Below, piece by piece: positions 44,853 to 53,193 of a stretch of DNA of 55,993 nucleotides. This DNA comes from Bog-756 sp050011635 (GTDB taxonomy: Bacteria > Actinomycetota > Acidimicrobiia > Acidimicrobiales > RAAP-2), in assembly GCA_050011635.1 (NCBI GenBank), contig JBEKIU010000014.1, forward strand, positions 1 through 55,993, read 5' to 3'. Below the pieces are notes generated by a model that was not told the origin of the DNA, made no database searches, and saw only the letters and a program-made list of their open reading frames with translations. Position 1 is the stretch's first letter; the number at the start of each line of letters is the position of its first letter. The position numbers and the translations under genes were made by a program.

Positions 44853-45365
44853 GTGGCAGCGGTATCACAGCCAGGCGTCGACGAGGGGACGGCCGGGGCG
44901 AGACTCGAACCGCCGCCGGCCCAGACTCCTCTGGCGGTGCAGGTGGTGAGGCTCGACCCCGACCTGCCCGCGCCCGCCTACGCCCGGAGCGGCGATGCCG
45001 GCGCCGATCTGGTGGCCCGCGTCGACGTGACGCTGGCCGCCAACGGGGGCCGGGCCGTGGTGCCGACCGGTGTGGCCCTGGCCATCCCGCCGGGCTACGC
45101 AGGCTTCGTCCAGCCGAGGAGCGGACTGGCGCTCAGGCACGGGGTGACCTGCCTCAACACGCCGGGGCTCATCGACTCGGGGTACCGAGACGAGCTGGCT
45201 GTCCTACTGGTCAACACCGATCCCGAGGCACCCTACGAGGTGCATCGGGGTGACCGGATCGCCCAGCTGGTCATCCAACGGGTCGAGACGGCCGACTTCA
45301 TGGATGTCGATGAGCTCGGCGAGAGCGAACGCGGCCTCGGCGGCTTCGGGTCGACGGGCCGGTAG
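44853..45365 (+). CDS. dut: dUTP diphosphatase
   Basis: Hydrolyses dUTP to dUMP. GTG 44853 follows GGAGGAGG; a later GTG 44937 is possible because the first ~28 residues are not conserved. 170 aa. The five trimeric dUTPase motifs are present: SGDAGADLVAR, PRSGLALRHG, NTPGLIDSGYRDEL, GDRIAQLVIQ and RGLGGFGSTGR. The WS/DGAT gene starts 3 nt after the stop. Confidence 0.95.
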   Translation: MAAVSQPGVDEGTAGARLEPPPAQTPLAVQVVRLDPDLPAPAYARSGDAGADLVARVDVTLAANGGRAVVPTGVALAIPPGYAGFVQPRSGLALRHGVTCLNTPGLIDSGYRDELAVLLVNTDPEAPYEVHRGDRIAQLVIQRVETADFMDVDELGESERGLGGFGSTGR

Positions 45366-45368
45366 GGG

Positions 45369-46913
45369 ATGGAGCGCCTGACCGGTCTCGACGCTGCGTT
45401 CTTGTCCCTCGAGTCGCCCACCACCCACCTCCACATCCTCGGAGCGCTGATCTTCGACCCGACCGCTGTGCCCGGGGGGGTGGACTTCGGGCGCATCCGG
45501 GACCTGGTGGCCGATCGTGTCCACCTGGTGCCCCCGTTCCGCAAGCGACCTCTCGAGGTCCCCTTCGGACTCCAGCAGGCGTCGATGGCCGATGATCCCG
45601 AGTTCGACATCGACTACCACGTCCGTCGGGCGAGCCTTCCGGCGCCGGGTGGCCGTGAGGAGCTGGAGGCGCTCGTCGCCGACCTGGCCTCACGACCCCT
45701 CGACCGGCGCCGGCCGCTGTGGGAGTTCCACGTGGTCGAGGGAGTGGACGGTGGGCGCATCGCCCTCGTACCCAAGGTGCACCATGCCATCATCGACGGG
45801 GTGTCGGGAGCGGAGGTGATGGCTGCGTTCTTCGACCTGAGTGCCGATCCATCGCCCCGGCCCCTGTTCGGCGCCGGCCGACGTCGCCCTCGATCGGGTA
45901 GGGTCCAGGTTGAGGGTCGGGGTCGGGGACCACGCGGGAGCACGCAGGATCCGGCCGAGCCTGCTCAGGCCGGGCCGTCATGGTCTCCCGACCCACTGCC
46001 CGGCGAGGCGGACCTGTGGCGCGATGTGCTGGCATCGATGCCCGGGCATGCCGAGGCGGTGGCGCGCACACTGGGCCGGACGGTCCAGATCCTGCGCGGC
46101 CTGAACAGCCGGAACCGCGTCGAAGGCGGCACGGTGCCGCCGGCTCCGTTCGCCGCTCCTCGCACGTCGATCAATCGGGCCATCTCCGCGCACCGGCGGG
46201 TGGCCTTCGCCGAACTGCCGCTCGGTGATGTGCGCCGTGTCCGGGAGGTCCTCGGAGGGACGGCCAACGATGTGGTGCTGGCGGCGACGGCGGGGGCCAT
46301 GCACGAGTTCTTCGCCGGGCGGGGCGAGCAGCCCGAAAGCCCGCTCGTCGCCCTGGTGCCCGTATCGGTCCGGGCGGAGTCGGAGCGGGGCACCTTGGGG
46401 AACCGGGTGTCGGCCATGCTGGTGTCGCTGGCCGACGGGATCGAGGAGCCGGCCTCGCGCCTCGCCTGCATCCGAGACGAGGTGGCCGCGGCCAAGGAGC
46501 AGAGCCGGTCGATTGGCCCCGAGGTGTTCGCGGGCTGGGCCCAGACCACCTTTCCCGCAGTGGCGACGAGGTTGTCGCGGCTCGTCACCAATCTGCGTCT
46601 CTTCGACCACGTGGCTCCGATGTTCAACCTCATCGTCTCGAACGTCCCCGGTCCGGACGTTCCGCTGTACCTGGCCGGGGCACGGATGGTGGCCATGTTC
46701 CCCCTGGGTCCGATCATCGAAGGGGTCGGGATCAACGTCACGGTGTTCTCCTATCTGGACACGATGTACGTCGGCGTGCAGGGATGCTGGGATCTGGTCC
46801 CGGACGTTTCGGTGATCGCCCAGGGCATGGAGGACTCGCTGGCCAGCTTGGTCGTCGAGGCCAACCGCAGGGATCGGCCGGTGCCCTGGTGGCATGCAGA
46901 ACTCCCTGCGTAG
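45369..46913 (+). CDS. wax ester synthase/diacylglycerol acyltransferase (WS/DGAT)
   Basis: O-acyltransferase that uses acyl-CoA to make wax esters or triacylglycerol, the storage lipids of many actinobacteria. 514 aa from ATG 45369. The catalytic motif HHAIIDG is near residue 138, preceded by the family N-terminus MERLTGLDAAFLSLESPTTH. RRPLWEFHVVEGVDG, GTANDVVLAATAGAM, LGNRVSAMLVSLADG and NLIVSNVPGPDVPLYLAGAR follow. An acyl-CoA synthetase nearby could supply substrate. The segment around 180-210 is a variable low-complexity linker. Confidence 0.93.
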   Translation: MERLTGLDAAFLSLESPTTHLHILGALIFDPTAVPGGVDFGRIRDLVADRVHLVPPFRKRPLEVPFGLQQASMADDPEFDIDYHVRRASLPAPGGREELEALVADLASRPLDRRRPLWEFHVVEGVDGGRIALVPKVHHAIIDGVSGAEVMAAFFDLSADPSPRPLFGAGRRRPRSGRVQVEGRGRGPRGSTQDPAEPAQAGPSWSPDPLPGEADLWRDVLASMPGHAEAVARTLGRTVQILRGLNSRNRVEGGTVPPAPFAAPRTSINRAISAHRRVAFAELPLGDVRRVREVLGGTANDVVLAATAGAMHEFFAGRGEQPESPLVALVPVSVRAESERGTLGNRVSAMLVSLADGIEEPASRLACIRDEVAAAKEQSRSIGPEVFAGWAQTTFPAVATRLSRLVTNLRLFDHVAPMFNLIVSNVPGPDVPLYLAGARMVAMFPLGPIIEGVGINVTVFSYLDTMYVGVQGCWDLVPDVSVIAQGMEDSLASLVVEANRRDRPVPWWHAELPA

Positions 46914-47029
46914 GTAGGGTTCCGATGTTCGGTGAGGCCGGTGTGACGCTGGCCCGCGGTGGAGGCCGGCGCTGCTCGCGGCGGGGTTCGGCGACCGTGC
47001 TGGCTTCAGGATGCGGGGTGCGCGACTGC

Positions 47030-47035
47030 TAGAGT
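47030..47035 (+). promoter_or_regulatory. candidate -10 box for tRNA-Gly
   Basis: TAGAGT, preceded by TGC, lies 11 nt before the mature 5' end of the tRNA. A good -35 is not obvious. Confidence 0.4.
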
Positions 47036-47046
47036 TGAACCCTTAC

Positions 47047-47122
47047 GCGGACGTGGCTCAGTTGGTAGAGCATCACCTTGCCAAGGTGAGGGTCGCGGGT
47101 TCGAATCCCGTCGTCCGCTCCA
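47047..47122 (+). tRNA. tRNA-Gly (anticodon GCC), CCA encoded
   Basis: A full cloverleaf can be drawn. The acceptor GCGGACG pairs with CGTCCGC. The D-arm contains the GTTGGTAGAG segment. The anticodon stem TCACC / GGTGA encloses the loop TTGCCAA, so the anticodon is GCC. The T-arm is CGGG TTCGAAT CCCG. Discriminator T is followed by CCA at 47120-47122. Its 3' part is repeated at 55209-55253, marking it as the integration site of the island. Confidence 0.97.
47076..47120 (+). repeat. left attachment site (attL) inside tRNA-Gly
   Basis: A 45-bp sequence from CCTTGCCAAGGTGAGGGTCG to the end of the acceptor stem is identical to 55209-55253. It spans the anticodon loop to the 3' end, the usual crossover region for tyrosine integrases. 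Confidence 0.93.
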
Positions 47123-47159
47123 GTAGGAGTCGCAGGTAAGGACACCTTTTTGAGCGTCT

Positions 47160-48247
47160 GCGCGGTCTCAGTAATCGCCGGATTTGGCAACTTCGGCCGT
47201 ATTTCGGCCGTCCCAGTTTTGTGAGTGCTGCGGAAAGTGGCGTCCAGCGACTCGGCCAACGCAGCCCGCGCTGACGGGAAGAGGTGGCCGTAGCGGTCGG
47301 ACGTGACGCGCCTCTGCCCCACGATTGTCCTCGATGGCTTTAGACCGTGCGGCACTGACGGCCGGACGAAAGTGGCGGCCGTAGAAGTTTCGTTGTCGTA
47401 TTGGTCCACCGTCCCGAGCAGTGAAGACGAACCCCTCGGCGCATGGGTAGCGCCCGATGTGGTCAGCAAGCATCTCGGAAAGGAATCGGGGAATACCTAC
47501 CACGCGGACCCGACCCGTCTTCGTCGGCCCGAAGACCAGCCGCCCTCTCACCTCGCTCGCGGCACCATTGACTGCGATCGTGCTGCAGTCATCGCCCAGG
47601 TTCACGTTCCCGACTCGGAGTGCGACAAGTTCCCTGCCGGTAGACCCGCGTAGGCGGCAGTATAGATGAGCGCCTTGTAGCGATCGTCGATGATTTCAGC
47701 GAGGTCGTTTACCTGTTCGGGCGAAATAAAATCCATGGTCTGCCGTCGTTCTCTCGGCAGGCTGATCCCGAGGCAAGGGGTCTTCGCGATGACGTCATCC
47801 TGCACGGCCTGTCTGAAGACTTGAGCTGTCGTGTGAAATATCGCTTTCACGGTGCTCGGGGCCTTGCCTGATGCGGTGAGGTGAGCTACGAATGCGCGCA
47901 CGTCGGTTGGTCGTACTGCCGACATCTGCATGTCACCAAGGAACGGGACGGAATGATTGTTGAGGCGTCCGTCGACATTTATGCGTGTCCGATCGGCGAC
48001 ATCTCGCTTTGGTAGCTCGCCAGGTTTCGGCGTATTCACGAAACGTGACCTTGCCTGCCGCCGGATCGACCCATGCGCCACGAGCGATGTCTGCACCATT
48101 CGAATCCAGCCACTTTTCTGCATCGATCTTCCGACCGAACCTCTTCGACCTTTCGACACCGTCTGGCCCCGTGTACCGGGCCTTCCACGTCGTCGTCTTC
48201 TTGCCATCTCGTTTGGACTTGTACGGCACCTTCTGTATGTGCCCCAT
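47160..48247 (-). pseudogene. tyrosine-recombinase integrase, multiply frameshifted
   Basis: Start ATG 48247. The pieces lie in four successive frames. The N-terminal arm-binding part (SKRDGKKTTTWKARYTGPDG, FGRKIDAEKWLDSNGADIAR) runs to about 48010. The core-binding domain (RLNNHSVPFLGDMQMSAVRP, APSTVKAIFHTTAQVFRQAV) and ALIYTAAYAGL run to about 47630. Then come NLGDDCSTIAVNGAASEVRG and FGPTKTGRVRVVGIP to about 47330. The C-terminal piece SDRYGHLFPSARAALAESLD keeps the catalytic Tyr. The HxLRH box between the last two pieces is missing, so a deletion as well as frameshifts has occurred. It is the inactive integrase of the island. Confidence 0.88.
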
Positions 48248-48249
48248 CG

Positions 48250-48576
48250 TCAGGTCTCCTTCTCGGCTTGAGCGAGCATCTGCAATCCCTTGGAAGTCAA
48301 CGTGCCACCTTTCACACCTCGCGTCGACTCAGTGAGGAGACCTCGGACTCTGGCTTCTCGGATCAGGTCTCGTGCCTGAGAGCGACTGATTTCCGTGCTC
48401 TTCCTCAAGTCCTCAATAGGAGCGTCCGACGTTCCGAGGAGTTCCACACAGCGACACCTAGATAGAAAATCGTCTCGACCCGCACGGCCAGGTCGATGGT
48501 TCCGCCGAAACTCGGACCCGTCCACGTCCACGACCAGTCCGAGTTGCTGGCGTGCCGCCAGCGCGTTGCTGGCCAT
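48250..48576 (-). CDS. small winged-helix DNA-binding protein, hypothetical
   Basis: ATG 48576 gives 108 aa; the frame is open further upstream but runs into DNA that belongs to the broken SDR gene on the other strand. The C-terminal half looks like a winged helix (IEDLRKSTEISRSQARDLIR, ARVRGLLTESTRGVKGGTLT). The N-terminal half has LGLVVDVDGSEFRRNHRPG. It ends 2 nt before the integrase start, so it may be a regulator or excision factor of the island. No ribosome binding site is seen, so its N-terminus may be truncated. Confidence 0.5.
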   Translation of the reverse strand: MASNALAARQQLGLVVDVDGSEFRRNHRPGRAGRDDFLSRCRCVELLGTSDAPIEDLRKSTEISRSQARDLIREARVRGLLTESTRGVKGGTLTSKGLQMLAQAEKET

Positions 48577-48589
48577 CTTAAACAACCGG

Positions 48590-49168
48590 TCAAAGTGAAC
48601 GTCGCCCACCTCAACGCCAAGTTCGCCGCCGAACGCATGATCGAGCAGGCTGACCTTCCCGCGACCATCCTGCGTCCAACGTACTTTGCGCAAAACGACA
48701 CAGGGCTGAAGGGCGCTCTAGTGGGAGGTGGCATCTATCCGATCGCGTTGGGCCAACACGGGGTATCCATCGTCGATGCCCGTGACGTCGCCGACGCCGA
48801 CGCTGCCGTGATCGAGTTGCTCCGTCGGGAGCAGGCGGCGGCGCCTTGCCGCGAGCGGTCTACGACGTAGTCGGCCCAGACGCGTGGACAGGCCCCATGC
48901 TTGCGGGGATCTCTGGTCCGAAGTGCTGGGCAAGTCCGTGGGCTACCTCGGTGACGATCTGGACGGACCAGAGATGCAGATGCGTCAGACACATCCTGCC
49001 TGGTTCGCCTACGAACTCCGCCAGATGCTGGCGCGGTTTCAGGCCGACGGCGCCGTCGCAAACGAGAAGGCACTCGCCGATCTGGAGGGCCTCCTGGGGC
49101 GCGTCCCACGCTCTTATCGGGTCTTCGCAGTCGAGACGGCGCACGAGTGGCTAACCCCATCCGAGTGA
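48590..49168 (+). pseudogene. NmrA-like atypical SDR (NAD(P)H-binding) remnant
   Basis: Only the C-terminal two thirds remain, in three frames. AHLNAKFAAERMIEQADLPA, TILRPTYFAQND and GVSIVDARDVADADAAVIEL are followed after a shift near 48840 by LPRAVYDVVGPDAWTG. After another shift near 48900 come DLWSEVLGKSVGYLGDDLDG, MRQTHPAWFAYELRQMLARF and LLGRVPRSYRVFAVETAHEW. The N-terminal Rossmann nucleotide-binding part is absent. It abuts the small winged-helix gene at about 48580, probably a rearrangement junction. Confidence 0.8.
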
Positions 49169-49513
49169 CGAGCCTGCGGTGAGCGACCGGGACGTACTTG
49201 CGGACCGACGGGGGTTCGAACACAGTCCCGTCACTTCCGGAGCCGACCTTGAGGTAAGCGGCTTGGCACCCAAAACTGGCACCACCTCAGGTTTTTGCGC
49301 AGAAGAACCCCTGGTCAGCGGGCCAGGAGGGGTTCGAACATAGTCCCATGACCTCCACGGTGTTGGTCGGAATGGCAACGTTCTCCCAGTTCAGATGATG
49401 TATTTCGCTGGCATTTACCAACCTAGGCAAATGTCGATATTCGAACCCCTCCCTGAACCCGGAGATGTTCACATGTCGAGCTGCCGGTCAAGGGCCAGGC
49501 TCATCTGATGCGC
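49169..49513. other. gene-free stretch with GGGGTTCGAA repeats
   Basis: No convincing gene. A ~28-bp motif beginning GGGGTTCGAACACAGTCCCG occurs at 49211-49240. A near copy (GGGGTTCGAACATAGTCCCA) lies at 49329-49360, and a shorter inverted copy (GGGGTTCGAATAT on the minus strand) at 49437-49450. They resemble the T-arm part of the att core (GGGTTCGAATCCCGTC). Confidence 0.6.
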
Positions 49514-50149
49514 TCAGAGCGCCTTGAGGAAGGCAATCAGGTCAGCCGGATCGACTCGCACCCGCCAGTCAGCGTTGATGGAGGCGAATCTGACAGTCCC
49601 GTCCCGACCGATGATGAATGTGGAAGGAACTGGAAGGGTCCGTTGCCCATTGGCGTTCTGCTTGGCGGGGTCGTTCTGGAACACGTTGACCTGCAGGTCC
49701 TCCAGATCCCCGGTGACATCGAACCGGACCTTGTACGCCTCGCTCACCGTCTGGTCGACGTCACTGAGCACGGGAAATGCGAGTTCGTGCTTTTCGGTCA
49801 TTGTCAGTCCGTGGTCCGGGGCCTGGGGGCTGATAGCCACGAGAGTCGCTCCTGCGGAGGTGATGTCCGGGAGTGCCTCCTGGAGAGCCCGGAGCTGCAG
49901 ATTGCAGTACGGGCACCACTCCCCCCGGTAGAAGGTGAGCACGACCGGTCCCTCAGCGAGTAGGTCGGCGAGCACGACCCGATTGCCCACGGCGTCGTTC
50001 AGCGTGAACCCGGGTGCCACGTCTCCGACGGCGAGGCCCGGGGCGACCCCGGAGCTGGTGACGTCGTCGACTCCGTTCTGGATCCGAACGCCGATTTCTG
50101 CGGGGATCGAGGCAGTGATGTCGTTCAACTGGGAAGTGAGGGTTGTCAC
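49514..50149 (-). CDS. peroxiredoxin-like (AhpC/TSA) protein
   Basis: Thioredoxin-fold peroxidase expected to reduce peroxides. GTG 50149 with AGGAGA upstream; 211 aa. Motifs: PGFTLNDAVGNRVVLADLL and the active site TFYRGEWCPYCNLQLRALQ, a CxxC motif as in the Prx-like2/PrxQ-like group rather than classic 2-Cys AhpC. LVAISPQAPDHGLTMTEKH, FPVLSDVDQTVSEAYKVRFD and PSTFIIGRDGTVRFASINAD follow. No signal peptide. It is intact and divergent from a tetR gene, with two palindromic operators between, so it is very likely repressed by that regulator. Confidence 0.9.
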   Translation of the reverse strand: MTTLTSQLNDITASIPAEIGVRIQNGVDDVTSSGVAPGLAVGDVAPGFTLNDAVGNRVVLADLLAEGPVVLTFYRGEWCPYCNLQLRALQEALPDITSAGATLVAISPQAPDHGLTMTEKHELAFPVLSDVDQTVSEAYKVRFDVTGDLEDLQVNVFQNDPAKQNANGQRTLPVPSTFIIGRDGTVRFASINADWRVRVDPADLIAFLKAL

Positions 50150-50162
50150 GAGCTCTCCTAAA

Positions 50163-50180
50163 ATGGACTATGCAGTCCAT
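50163..50180. promoter_or_regulatory. TetR operator 1
   Basis: Perfect inverted repeat ATGGACT-ATGC-AGTCCAT between the peroxiredoxin and tetR genes. Half-site TGGACT is shared with operator 2. Confidence 0.8.
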
Positions 50181-50194
50181 ACTGTCCGCGGTAG

Positions 50195-50214
50195 AATGGA
50201 CTGTCAAGTCCATT
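50195..50214. promoter_or_regulatory. TetR operator 2
   Basis: Perfect inverted repeat AATGGACT-GTCA-AGTCCATT. Its centre is 33 bp (about three helical turns) from operator 1, so two dimers would bind the same face of the DNA. Confidence 0.8.
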
Positions 50215-50227
50215 CCTGGAGTTGCGC

Positions 50228-50854
50228 ATGTCCGGAACCGAAATCATGAACGACAGCACTTTGACGGCAAAAGGTCGTGACACCCGTCGGCGTATCGTGG
50301 AGACGGCGTCCGACCTCATGGTCGAACAGGGTGTGTCAGCGGTGAGTCTGGATGAGGTGGGACGGGCCACTTCTACCAGCAAGTCGCAGATGTACCACTA
50401 TTTCGCCAGTAAGGACGACCTCGTCGCTGCTGTGGTGACATGCGTTCGGGACCGGATCCTTGCCTTCCAAAGTGACCTACTCGGGGCTGTCGAATCGGTG
50501 GATGGCTTGCGAGATTGGGCTGACTCCATCGTTGCCTTCCATCGGCAGGCGCCAAGGTGGTCTGGCTGTCCCCTCGGCACGCTGTCCAGCGAGCTCATCG
50601 CCGAGACCGGGGCCGGTCGCCTCGACATCGAGGAGGCCTTCGATTCGTGGCAGCTCCTCCTCACCCATACCTTGGTGCAACTTCAGGATTCGGGGAAGTT
50701 GCGGACTGATGCCGATCCAGAGCGACTGGCCACCGCCACCTTGGCCTCCCTGGAGGGCGGTCTACTCCTATCGAAGGCGCTACAGGACGAATCCCCACTT
50801 GCTATTGCACTCGATGCCGCATTGGATCATCTGGGAAAATTCGCCTGTCTCTGA
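50228..50854 (+). CDS. TetR-family transcriptional regulator
   Basis: ATG 50228 has GGAG 7 nt upstream; 208 aa. The N-terminal HTH is typical: GRDTRRRIVETASDLMVEQG, VSAVSLDEVGRATSTSKSQM and YHYFASKDDLVAAVV. The ligand domain contains GCPLGTLSSELIAETGAGR, seen in the YxaF/LmrA-like subgroup. It probably represses itself and the divergent peroxiredoxin gene through the two operators upstream. Intact, unlike several island neighbours. Confidence 0.92.
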   Translation: MSGTEIMNDSTLTAKGRDTRRRIVETASDLMVEQGVSAVSLDEVGRATSTSKSQMYHYFASKDDLVAAVVTCVRDRILAFQSDLLGAVESVDGLRDWADSIVAFHRQAPRWSGCPLGTLSSELIAETGAGRLDIEEAFDSWQLLLTHTLVQLQDSGKLRTDADPERLATATLASLEGGLLLSKALQDESPLAIALDAALDHLGKFACL

Positions 50855-51017
50855 CGGCTACTTCACGGCCGAAGCAAACTGACCCGACGCCCACCGATCA
50901 GCCGTGTGAACAATGCGGTTGATTCCGATAGCTCGCAAGGTTCGCACACCAGTGACTTACCGAGTTGCTTTGCCTATGGCGGGAAGACCCTCAGTGATGC
51001 GTGCTAGCAGCTGCTCG

Positions 51018-51069
51018 CTTCTAGCGAACGGCGACGCCCCCAAATCGGGACGCCGCCGTCCGCTAGAAG
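51018..51069. repeat. imperfect ~20-bp inverted repeat
   Basis: CTTCTAGCGAACGGCGACG is mirrored by CGCCGCCGTCCGCTAGAAG around a short loop. It lies just past the stop of the minus-strand propeller gene. It can form a long hairpin and may end that transcript, although no T-run follows. Confidence 0.6.
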
Positions 51070-51077
51070 TTGGGCTA

Positions 51078-52223
51078 CTAGGAAGCGGCGATGCCTTGGC
51101 CGCCCGCAGAGCCAGCCACCGTCACGGAGCCGATCTCGGTCAGGCTTCCGTCGGTATTGACCTGGAACTCATCGACGATGCCATTGCCTCCGGTCTGGAC
51201 ATAGAGGAAGTGCCCGTCTGACGACGCCGAAGCATCAACTGTTCCGGGATCGGTTGCCGTTGCGCCGAGCAGAGTCAGTTGGCCGCTGGCGTTGGTTCGA
51301 TATCCACTCGTGGAGTTGGCACCGGTGTTGCCGGTAAAGAACAGCGATCCGGCGGGAGCAACCCAGCACAACCCAGTCTGTCCGCTGGCCAGCGAATCGA
51401 GTTGGGTGATGGTGCCATTCCAGTTGAGGGTAAAGGTCGCCAGTGCACTGGGCCCAGCCTCGGCGATCACTAGGTGACCGGCATGGTCAAAGGTAATGGC
51501 GAAGGGGACTGTTCCAGGCAACGAGTTCACCACTGGCGATGGAGACAGGTTCCCAAAGAAGCCAACATTGAACACGTCAACGGCGTTGGAGCTGGCCTTG
51601 GTCGTCACGATCAGCTTGGAGCCATCCGGAGAGTAGGCAACCTGTCCTGGCGTGTGGGTGAACTCGGTGGTGTCCGTGGGAATGGTCAGACCCAGCGCGC
51701 GATTCGATCCCGGGACCAGATGCCCGAAGAACGAGTAGTACTCCTGCACCGATCCACCATTTCGTGCATTCAGGACCGAGACCAGGTTGCCGTGCACTGC
51801 AACGCTGACCGGAAAGGTCCCACCCGAACTGACCACCTGCTGCAGCTGAAGGTCATTACCGAACACTGAGAACACTGAGACGGTGTTGCTGCCAGCGTTG
51901 ACGGCGTAGAGCTCGTGATTCGCCGGATCGTAGTTGAGTGAACCCTGGGAACCGAGGTGGTCGACGTGGGAGCCATTGAGCGCTCCACCCAGTCCACCCG
52001 TATTGTACGTGTTCTCCAAAGTTAGAGTGCCATTGGGGGCACGGTCGTAGGCGGCCACTTGATTGCCAGCGATGTTGTCGGTCTGCACGAACACGACGTG
52101 CGTGCCTGGAGCACAGGGTGGCCCGTGATGGTAACCGTCGGCGCCAGCAGCAACCGGCGCCAGCACTGCCGACAATCCGAGGACGGCACTGGCCCCCAAA
52201 GCCAATCGGGTAAGACGTTTCAT
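51078..52223 (-). CDS. secreted beta-propeller protein (lactonase/YncE-like)
   Basis: ATG 52223 with TAAGGAGA upstream; 381 aa. Signal peptide RLTRLALGASAVLGLSAVL with cleavage near AGA. The mature part is a run of propeller blades (NHELYAVNAGSNTVSVFSV, GTFPVSVAVHGNLVSVLNAR, GQVAYSPDGSKLIVTTKASS and DGHFLYVQTGGNGIVDEFQV). It resembles the 6-phosphogluconolactonase/YncE fold, but catalysis cannot be claimed. Extracytoplasmic; role unknown. It is intact within the island and near a sigma/anti-sigma pair. Confidence 0.8.
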   Translation of the reverse strand: MKRLTRLALGASAVLGLSAVLAPVAAGADGYHHGPPCAPGTHVVFVQTDNIAGNQVAAYDRAPNGTLTLENTYNTGGLGGALNGSHVDHLGSQGSLNYDPANHELYAVNAGSNTVSVFSVFGNDLQLQQVVSSGGTFPVSVAVHGNLVSVLNARNGGSVQEYYSFFGHLVPGSNRALGLTIPTDTTEFTHTPGQVAYSPDGSKLIVTTKASSNAVDVFNVGFFGNLSPSPVVNSLPGTVPFAITFDHAGHLVIAEAGPSALATFTLNWNGTITQLDSLASGQTGLCWVAPAGSLFFTGNTGANSTSGYRTNASGQLTLLGATATDPGTVDASASSDGHFLYVQTGGNGIVDEFQVNTDGSLTEIGSVTVAGSAGGQGIAAS

Positions 52224-52360
52224 TATTTCTCCTTAGTCATGGAATGAAGCTGTCCGAATACAGTCTCGGATCGAGGGGGGAGCGTTACACTCGTTCGCGT
52301 TTCACTGACTCAGATGGTGTTTGTCCCGTAACACTTTTACGTTCTTAGGGACTAAAGAAC

Positions 52361-52621
52361 ATGCCCACGGGAGTGACGAGCGGCAGCGACAGACACCAGA
52401 GCTGGGGCAACACGTTGGCGCGACCGGAACTCAGCGGATGCGTCATAGGCGCCATTGTGCGCCAACGCCAAGTCGTCATGTTGCGGGACGTGGAAGGTCT
52501 TACGAGCAGCGAAACTTGCTCTGCCCTTGGGATTAGCAGTGGTAACCAGCGGATCCTGCTGCACCGAGGAAGGTCCAGCTTACGAGGGATCCTCGAAGCC
52601 AAGATGGACAATCGCTTATGA
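52361..52621 (+). pseudogene. ECF sigma factor remnant (region 4 only)
   Basis: 86 codons from ATG 52361. Residues from about 30 match sigma region 4: VRQRQVVMLRDVEGLTSSET, CSALGISSGNQRILLHRGRS and SLRGILEAKM. Region 2, needed for -10 recognition and core binding, is absent upstream. It is therefore a 5'-truncated gene whose remaining part still overlaps the anti-sigma start (ATGA). Confidence 0.75.
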
Positions 52622-52866
52622 CCCTGTCGTTGCGACGAAGAGACATCGTGTGCCAGCAGGCTGTTGAACTGGCTACGGACTATCTAGAGGGAACCCTTTC
52701 ACGCCGACAGCGGCGCAGATTCGAGTCTCACCTACGCGATTGCCCCAACTGCTCCGCGTACCTCGAACAGATCAGAATGACGATCGAGCTGACAGGGGCC
52801 ATGGACCCAGAAGACCTGAGCCCAGACGCCAAACAGGATCTGATCGACCTCTATCGTCGGTGGTGA
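52618..52866 (+). CDS. zinc-finger (zf-HC2) anti-sigma factor
   Basis: ATG 52618 overlaps the sigma remnant's stop; 82 aa. The ZAS motif is clear: CQQAVELATDYLEGTLSRRQ and then HLRDCPNCSAYLEQIR (HxxxCxxC). There is no transmembrane segment, so it is a soluble anti-sigma factor. Because the cognate sigma is truncated, the partner is lost or lies elsewhere. Confidence 0.82.
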   Translation: MTLSLRRRDIVCQQAVELATDYLEGTLSRRQRRRFESHLRDCPNCSAYLEQIRMTIELTGAMDPEDLSPDAKQDLIDLYRRW

Positions 52867-53193
52867 TCCGAATAGAGAGCCCACCGAGCGACAACTTATC
52901 CCAACGCCCGGATGTGCAGTTGCACGGGGCAGAGAACCTTCGCGAGCAGGGCCCAGGCTGCAGTCGAGCGAATCGGGATCCGGTGGTCGTGAAACCGGGC
53001 AGATGGCAACGCATAGGGATGGCCACAGTTTCTCCGTGATGGACCATTCAACACTCAGGTCGTTGTCAGGTTGTTGTCCCCAATCCCCAACTTCACACTT
53101 GCCACTCCGCTTCGGTCATAATTTATGCGTGGCTCATTCGGACCCCGGCCGACCCAGACCACCTCACTCAACCGAAGAAAAGGGACAACACAC
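52867..53193 (+). other. gene-free stretch with a possible promoter
   Basis: No gene is convincing in these ~330 nt. A possible promoter, TTCACA (53092-53097) and CATAAT (53117-53122) with 19-nt spacing, precedes the split HTH gene. The spacing is long, so this is weak. Confidence 0.35.

Noticed and set aside
47029..47160. Continuation of the integrase frame through the tRNA as protein (GIRTRDPHLGKVMLYQ-like)
   Set aside because: This is the antisense translation of the tRNA-Gly, a well-known spurious protein sequence.
47122..47160. Terminator after tRNA-Gly (AGGT..ACCTTTTT)
   Set aside because: The T-run is present but the stem is only about 4 bp, too weak to call.
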